The notes beneath the pieces were generated by a model. The model was not told the origin of the DNA, made no database searches, and was given only the letters and a program-made list of their open reading frames with translations. A stretch of 6,873 nt of DNA from Alphaproteobacteria bacterium (lineage in GTDB: Bacteria; Pseudomonadota; Alphaproteobacteria; Micavibrionales; Micavibrionaceae), in the NCBI GenBank assembly GCA_023140905.1, contig JAGLKS010000178.1:1-6873 (forward strand), read 5' to 3'. Position 1 is the stretch's first letter. Every line of letters begins with the position of its first letter. Positions 1 to 5,400 of the stretch are shown piece by piece. The position numbers and the translations under genes are program-made.

Positions 1-1
1 T

Positions 2-2020
2 GATCCGTCGACGAACCGGTATTTTCGTCTTGGCTGGCTTGAGTTTGAAATCTTATCACGCTGGCATATGAATGATGTTCAGGACATTATAGCGGATATC
101 GTATTATCAACAACATTAAAGCCAGATCAGGAAAGCATTAGCTCTTTTCACGATTTTCTGGAGAAAAACGAGTTATTGCAGCCGCAAACTCCTCAGGAAT
201 GGCAAAAGCTTAAGGCGCTTTATATACAAAAAAAGAAAATGACATTGGGCAATCTTCTAAAGCACTATATTTTCTTTAGAATTCCTTTGTGGCACCCGGA
301 TCGCTTTTTAGCGTGGTGTGCTCCAAAGCTGTCTTTTATTTATACAAAGACAACTTTTATTGTTTTTCTTTGTTTATTTTCTCTCTCTGTAATTCTTTTG
401 CTTCGAGAGTGGAGCAGTTTTATCAGCAGTTTTTCCTATTTTTTCTCGGTGGAGGGTTTGGTCGTTATGGCCCTTGTCTGGGGCTTGACTCAATTCGTCC
501 ATGAGTTAGGACACGCTGTTACGGCAAAACATCTGGGTTTAAGGGTTCCTGTTTTAGGTCTGGCCTTTATTGTTTTATTTCCTGTGATGTATACGGATAC
601 AACGGATTCGTGGCGCCTTACATCCCGTAGGCAACGATTAAGTATCGGTGCTGCGGGAATTATTGCAGAGATGGGACTGGCTATTTTGGGGGCGTTGCTA
701 TGGATTATCCTTGATGATGGTATCTGGCGTTCAGCAGCATTTACCTTGACCAGTGTTACGTGGGTCACGACTTTGTTTGTTAATCTCAATCCTTTGATGC
801 GTTTTGATGGATATTATTTGCTGGCAGATATAAGTGGTGTAGAGAATTTGCAAACGCGCTCTTTTAACTATGGGAAGTGGTTTCTACGGCGTTTGTTTTT
901 AGGGTTTGATAATGCGTCTCCTCCAGAGCATGTTACAATGCAGCGACATATCTTTTTTCTTGTTTATGCTTATGCTGTCTGGGTCTATCGATTTTTTCTA
1001 TTTATTAGTATAGCATTAGCTGTTTATTTTTTGTTTTTTAAAGCTTTGGGGATCGTTTTAATGGTTTTTGAAGTTTTCTATTTTATTGTGTTTCCTATTA
1101 TCAAGGAATTGAAAATTTGGTGGAAAATTCAAAGTGAGAACAAGATTAATAAAAATATTATAGGACTTATTATTCTGGTCGTTTTAACAATAGGTGCAAT
1201 TTTGTTCCCATGGCAGAGTCATGTTTTTGCGCCTGCTGTGTTGCGTGCCAAGTTTCAGGCTGAGGTTTTTGCTCCAGAAGTTGCGCAAATAAAGAAAATA
1301 CATGTTCAATCAGGACATGTCGTAAAACAAGGAGATGTTTTGTTTACATTAGATTCTCCTGTATTGGACTATGCCTTGAAAAATGTTGGTCTGGAGATAA
1401 GCAAATATTCAAAAATAATAAACAGATCCCTCACTTTGTCGGATTGGCGCCAAGATAATTTAGTAGCAACCCAGCAGTTTTTAACGGCTAGTAGCAAATT
1501 GCGTGGTTTGGAGAAATCAATTGAGAAGCTATCCATAATAGCACCTTTCTCCGGGAGTGTTTTTATTGAAGATCATCAGCTTAAGGAGGGGATGTGGGTT
1601 GACGTGCAACAAGCTTTGGCCAGAATAATCTCTCCGACGACGCAATTGATAGAGGCCTATGTTCTTGATCGTGATTTGCATCGTATAAATCTTGGTGGTG
1701 ATGTTGCTTTTTATAATGAAAAATCATTGCAGAAAGTGAAGGGCAGAATTGTTCATATTGATCGTACAGCGACACGCATTTTATGTCCTAAAATGCTATC
1801 TTCGGAATTTAAGGGGGGGCTGGCAGCTGTTCGTAATCGTAAGAATGAGGTTGTGCTCAATGAAACAAGATACCGTATTTTAATAGAGCCATCACAGGAT
1901 CTTGGTTCTTTGTTACAGATGGAGCGGGGATGGGTAAAAATATCTGCTGAAAACCAAAGCATTTTTTCTCGCTTGTTTCAAAAAACTGTTTCTCTTGTTA
2001 TTCGGGAAAGCAGTTTTTAA
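2..2020 (+). CDS. M50 (site-2-type) metalloprotease fused to HlyD-family periplasmic adaptor, 5' partial
   Basis: The visible part is 672 residues plus TAA, numbered here from the codon at base 2. The frame is open from the window edge. Residues 1-21 (including NRYFRLGWLEFEILSRW) look like the conserved N-terminus of this family, so the gene starts upstream and the ATG at 68 (residue 23) is internal. Several hydrophobic segments surround the zinc motif HELGH (residues 167-171). The third-ligand motif NPLMRFDGYY (from N263, with D269) follows, so the M50 site looks intact. More membrane segments reach about residue 400. The C-terminal 270 residues resemble HlyD adaptors: two lipoyl-like halves, near 423-455 (APEVAQIKKIHVQSG) and 510-545 (IIAPFSGSV), separated by a short helical stretch, then a beta-barrel-like tail. 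Known of the family: M50 enzymes cleave within or near membranes, and HlyD adaptors link inner-membrane exporters to outer-membrane channels. Inferred: it exports or processes the giant protein encoded downstream. Its substrate is unknown, and no ABC ATPase is visible here. Confidence 0.9.
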   Translation, partial: DPSTNRYFRLGWLEFEILSRWHMNDVQDIIADIVLSTTLKPDQESISSFHDFLEKNELLQPQTPQEWQKLKALYIQKKKMTLGNLLKHYIFFRIPLWHPDRFLAWCAPKLSFIYTKTTFIVFLCLFSLSVILLLREWSSFISSFSYFFSVEGLVVMALVWGLTQFVHELGHAVTAKHLGLRVPVLGLAFIVLFPVMYTDTTDSWRLTSRRQRLSIGAAGIIAEMGLAILGALLWIILDDGIWRSAAFTLTSVTWVTTLFVNLNPLMRFDGYYLLADISGVENLQTRSFNYGKWFLRRLFLGFDNASPPEHVTMQRHIFFLVYAYAVWVYRFFLFISIALAVYFLFFKALGIVLMVFEVFYFIVFPIIKELKIWWKIQSENKINKNIIGLIILVVLTIGAILFPWQSHVFAPAVLRAKFQAEVFAPEVAQIKKIHVQSGHVVKQGDVLFTLDSPVLDYALKNVGLEISKYSKIINRSLTLSDWRQDNLVATQQFLTASSKLRGLEKSIEKLSIIAPFSGSVFIEDHQLKEGMWVDVQQALARIISPTTQLIEAYVLDRDLHRINLGGDVAFYNEKSLQKVKGRIVHIDRTATRILCPKMLSSEFKGGLAAVRNRKNEVVLNETRYRILIEPSQDLGSLLQMERGWVKISAENQSIFSRLFQKTVSLVIRESSF

Positions 2021-2044
2021 GAAAAGGAAGAGGGTCAGAGAACA

Positions 2045-2111
2045 TATAGTAGTTTCACTTAAGAAAATTCATTGGCGCAATTCTGTACTATTATTAAGCG
2101 AAGCTACTATA
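2045..2111. repeat. Inverted repeat, MITE-like or IS-end remnant, copy 1
   Basis: The 18-bp arms TATAGTAGTTTCACTTAA (2045-2062) and TTAAGCGAAGCTACTATA (2094-2111) are inverted copies matching at 16 of 18 positions, one of the two differences being a G/T pair. The 31-bp interior shows no coding content. Both outer ends read TA next to TAGTAG/CTACTA. This is the form expected if an IS630/mariner-type element had duplicated a TA target, so a small non-autonomous element or deletion remnant is the favoured reading. An operator or RNA stem is an alternative, because the arms could pair in a transcript. The 13-mer TACTATAACAGAT at its right edge recurs at 2363-2375, so the repeated unit may reach a few bases past 2111. 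Confidence 0.5.
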
Positions 2112-2130
2112 ACAGATTGATTCTGTTGTA
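2108..2130 (+). other. Small hairpin downstream of the M50-HlyD gene
   Basis: TATAACAGA (2108-2116) can pair with TCTGTTGTA (2122-2130), giving nine pairs with one G/U wobble around a five-base loop TTGAT. The stem is AT-rich and is followed by ATGTTTAAAC, not a T run, so it is at best a weak transcript-end or stability element. It overlaps the right arm of the inverted repeat at 2045-2111, so the two folds exclude each other. Confidence 0.25.
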
Positions 2131-2330
2131 ATGTTTAAACATGTTTGGTAGAATGCGACTTTGCCTTTCTTGGGCTTCTTCTATAATTATCATTTTTCTT
2201 TTATCCCAAATCATTCTCCAGCATGTTTCTTACTCAAGCTTTTGCTGTTTATAAGCCAGTTTACAACGCTTCGGGATATGTTCTCTAATGTAATGTAGGG
2301 GCTGTTTTTAGAGTTTTTTAATCTTTGTTT

Positions 2331-2344
2331 ACTATAATTATAGT
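2331..2344. promoter_or_regulatory. Perfect 14-bp palindrome with TATAAT, possible promoter or operator
   Basis: ACTATAATTATAGT is its own reverse complement and contains TATAAT on the plus strand (2333-2338), identical to the sigma-70 -10 consensus. It lies 64 bp before the proposed TTG start of the giant-protein gene, a plausible distance. No convincing -35 box is present at 16-18 bp spacing, where the DNA is T-rich. The palindrome also gives TATAAT on the minus strand, so the match may be incidental to the repeat. It overlaps the left arm of the dyad that starts at 2339. Confidence 0.3.
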
Positions 2345-2375
2345 AGTTTAACTTAAGGATAATACTATAACAGAT
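2339..2375. repeat. Shorter dyad repeat, copy 2 of the 2045-2117 element
   Basis: TATAGTAGTTTAACTTAA (2339-2356) matches the left arm of copy 1 (2045-2062) at 17 of 18 positions. TACTATAACAGAT (2363-2375) is identical to 2105-2117. The distance between the two motif starts is 24 bp here against 60 bp in copy 1, so copy 2 lacks about 36 bp of interior. TATAGTA (2339-2345) and TACTATA (2363-2369) form an inverted pair. The same edges with different interiors suggest two insertions or deletion derivatives of one element, or two sites for one regulator. The copy ends 15 bp before the AGGAG site of the giant-protein gene. Confidence 0.5.
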
Positions 2376-2389
2376 GATTTTCTTAATCT

Positions 2390-2394
2390 AGGAG
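2390..2394 (+). promoter_or_regulatory. Ribosome binding site AGGAG deciding a TTG start
   Basis: AGGAG is followed by seven bases and then TTG (2402-2404), which opens the 1490-codon frame. The closer ATG at 2398 is only three bases from AGGAG and reads six codons to TAA (2416-2418) in another frame. Spacing and frame therefore both favour TTG. The first in-frame ATG is much later, at 2543, has no visible ribosome binding site, and sits directly at the LEPR motif. Confidence 0.65.
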
Positions 2395-2401
2395 CTAATG
2401 T

Positions 2402-5400
2402 TTGTCTTTTTTAAGTAATAATAATGTTAGACAGCTTCTCTCGGAGATTAATGCGCTATGGTTTGGTAGAAAACCCCGTGCGCTTGATTGCGTTGGGGAT
2501 GGTCAGCTTACATCTTCTGCCCTTTATTGCGATTATTCTGTGATGAGAGCGCTAGAGCCGCGTATTATGTTGGATGCTGCATTAGCTGGTATTATTGCCG
2601 AGACGGCTTTTCTTGATGACTCTATGGATTTTTTACAAGACAATATTTTTACGAATGAGACTAACCATTATAGCCATGATTCAAAAGATGTTCTGAACGG
2701 GCTTTTTGAGGATTATATTCCGCCACAAGTTTCTTCTCATGATAATGATAATATTGTGGTTTTTGTTGATGAGGGCGTTGATGATCTTTCTGCCTTTCTC
2801 TCAAATTTTGATGCTGATATTGATGTTGTCGTTCTGGCTTCGGATCGTGACGGATTCAGGCAAATTGCACAAAATCTTTCAAATCGTACAGAGGTTGATG
2901 CTGTTCATATCTTTAGTCATGGACGTTCCGGTGAATTGATTCTGGGGGATAAGGCGCTTAATTCAGTTACTATTGGGAGCTATTCAGACATATTATCGGT
3001 TATTAAGGGCGCTTTATCAGAGAAAGCGGATCTGTTTCTTTATGGATGTAATTTTGCGCAGGACAATCAGTTTATTTCTGATCTGGCAGAGCTAACCGGT
3101 GCGGATGTTGCCGCTTCTGATGACTTAACGGGCGCGGCATCATTGGGTGGGGATTGGGATTTGGAAATCGCTATTGGCGAAATTAATGCAGAGGTTTTTG
3201 CTTTTGAAAACTATAATAACGTGCTGGCTGTACTTACTGTAAATGATTTTGATGCCAGCATTACGTATGATGAGACTGATGTTAATGCGGGGCCGCAAAT
3301 TATTGATGCTGCTGTGACTCTTGCCGGCGGGACTGGTGTTTTTAGTACTTATGCTATGACCGTATCATCTAATGGTGAAGCGACTGAGAAGCTTTCCGTT
3401 AATACGCAAGGATATGGTGTTGGAGAAATTGCATATAATTCGGGAACCGGTGAGGTTAAATACGAAGGTAGCGCGATAGGAATGGTTACATCTGATGGTT
3501 TTGACGGCGCTGATCTGATTGTTCACTTTAATGATAATGCAAACAATACGTCTGTTGAGGCTTTAATTGAAAATTTAACTTATGAGAATACATCTGACGA
3601 TCCTGCAGCAGCACGCACAGTAACCATTGATCTGAATGATGGCAGTATAGGAAATCTGGTGTTTAGCGATACTCAAACAACAGGTTATTATCCAGGAAGC
3701 CTGACTTTCAGCCCGGATGGGAATTATGCATATATTGCCAGCGCGGTCTACGATACTATAGAAATTTATTCACATAATAGCATAACCGGTCAGTTAACAT
3801 ATTTAAGTCAGGTCAAAGATGGCGTTGACGGTGTTGATGGGCTGGACAATGTATTGAATACAACATTTAGTTCAGACGGAAATTATTTTTATGCAGCAGG
3901 GTATAATGATGATGCAGTTGCGATTTTTTCCTATGATAATACAACCGGTCAGTTAACATATTTAAGTCAGGTCAAAGATGGTGTAGGCGGTGTCGATGGA
4001 TTGGACGGTGCTAATAATATCATATTTAGTCCAGACGGAAATTATGCTTACGTAACGGGTCAAAATGATAATGCAGTTGCGGTTTTTTCCTATGATAATA
4101 CAACTGGAAACCTGACTTATCTAAGCCATGTCAAAGATGGTGTTGGAGGTGTTGACGGATTGTATGGTGTCAGAAGTATTACATTTAGTCCGGATGGAGA
4201 TTATGCTTATGCAGCAGGGTATACTGATGACGCTGTTGCAATTTTTTCCTATGATAATACGACTGGAAGCTTGACTTATTTAAGTCGAGTTAGAGACGGC
4301 AGCGATGGTGTTGATGGATTGAATGGTGCTACACAGCTTACGTTTAGTCCGGATGGAAATTATGCATATGTAACAGGATGTAATGATAGTGCAGTTGCGA
4401 TTTTTTCCTATGATAATACAACCGGTCAGTTAACATATTTAAGTCAGGTCAAAGATGGTGTCGGCGGTGTTGATGGATTGTATGGTGCTATGGATATTAT
4501 TTTCAGCCCGGATGGAAGTTATGCTTATGTAACAGGGTATAATGATGATGCAGTTGCGGTTTTTTCCTATGATAATACGACTGGAAATCTTACACAAATC
4601 GGGTTTTTTAAAGATGGAACTGTTGCCGGTCAGAAAACTGTGAATGGATTAAATGCTGTAAAGTCACTGACATTCAGTTTGGATGGAAAGTTTATATATG
4701 CTGCGGGTTATTATGATCATGCAGTATCTATATTTGAAATAGCGGCGTTGGTTGGTGAGAATAATGTAGAATTTAGTAAAACAGTTAATATTACACCGGT
4801 AGATGATGTTCTGATTTTGAATGATCAGACGCTCTATGCTGCAGAAGATATGCAGGTTACAGATTCTGTTGGCACGGTGCAGCTTGTTGATCCTGACGGG
4901 CCTGCTGTCACATACACTATAATGGGTGGTAACGCAGATGGCGTTTTTGCCATTAATGCTGCAACTGGTGAGATTACAATAGCGGATACAACAAATCTCG
5001 ATTTTGAAACAACATCGCAATATGTCCTGACTGTTGATGTTACGGATGGCACGAATCCAGATACGGCGTCGATTACAATTAATATCAATGATGCAAGTGA
5101 AGCCGGGTTTTTAGTGGATTTAACTCAGGATGTTGTGTTTTTAGAAAATACTGTCAATAGCACGGCACAAATTATTGACGGGAATGTCACACTTTCCGGC
5201 GGGCCTGCTAATTATAGTGGCTATGTTCTTCTCATCAGTGGCCCTGATAGTAATAATGATCAATTTAATGTTCAAAGTACAGGGACGGGCGTTGGAGAAA
5301 TCAGTGTTAGCGACAATAATGTTCTTTATGAAGGTAGCGTTATTGGTCTTATAGTAGCGATTGATACGGCGGATATGAGTATTGTTTTAAATTCAAATGC

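Larger units (their letters stand above)
2021..2401. other. Intergenic region with repeats, no convincing gene
   Basis: This 381-bp AT-rich gap separates the M50-HlyD gene from the giant-protein gene. It holds two related dyad elements (2045-2117 and 2339-2375), a hairpin (2108-2130), short palindromes (AAACATGTTT at 2137-2146 and ACTATAATTATAGT at 2331-2344) and the AGGAG site of the downstream gene. No tRNA-like fold, riboswitch or classical terminator (GC-rich stem followed by a T run) was seen. The size of the gap and the dyads near the second gene suggest that gene has its own promoter, although read-through from the M50 gene cannot be excluded. Confidence 0.7.

Noticed and set aside
490..789. 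A 99-codon minus-strand frame
   Set aside because: It is antisense to the HELGH to NPLMRFDGYY catalytic core of the M50 domain, which is obviously coding on the plus strand.
2045..2111. The inverted repeat as a Rho-independent terminator of the M50-HlyD gene
   Set aside because: The arms are AT-rich, the loop is 31 bases and no T run follows, so it does not fit the usual terminator form.
2141..2254. A 37-codon plus-strand frame in the intergenic region with a hydrophobic middle (IIIIFLLSQIIL)
   Set aside because: It has no ribosome binding site before ATG 2141, and T-rich DNA easily gives hydrophobic codons. It could be revisited if transcripts or conservation show otherwise.
2706..2939. 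A 77-codon plus-strand frame with a hydrophobic product
   Set aside because: It overlaps DUF4347 in a different frame. The domain motifs SHG and YGCN are in the 2402 frame, and this frame has no ribosome binding site.
4664..5088. Two overlapping minus-strand frames of 118 and 84 codons
   Set aside because: They lie opposite the last propeller blade and the cadherin domain, which are clear plus-strand coding. Their products show no recognisable family.
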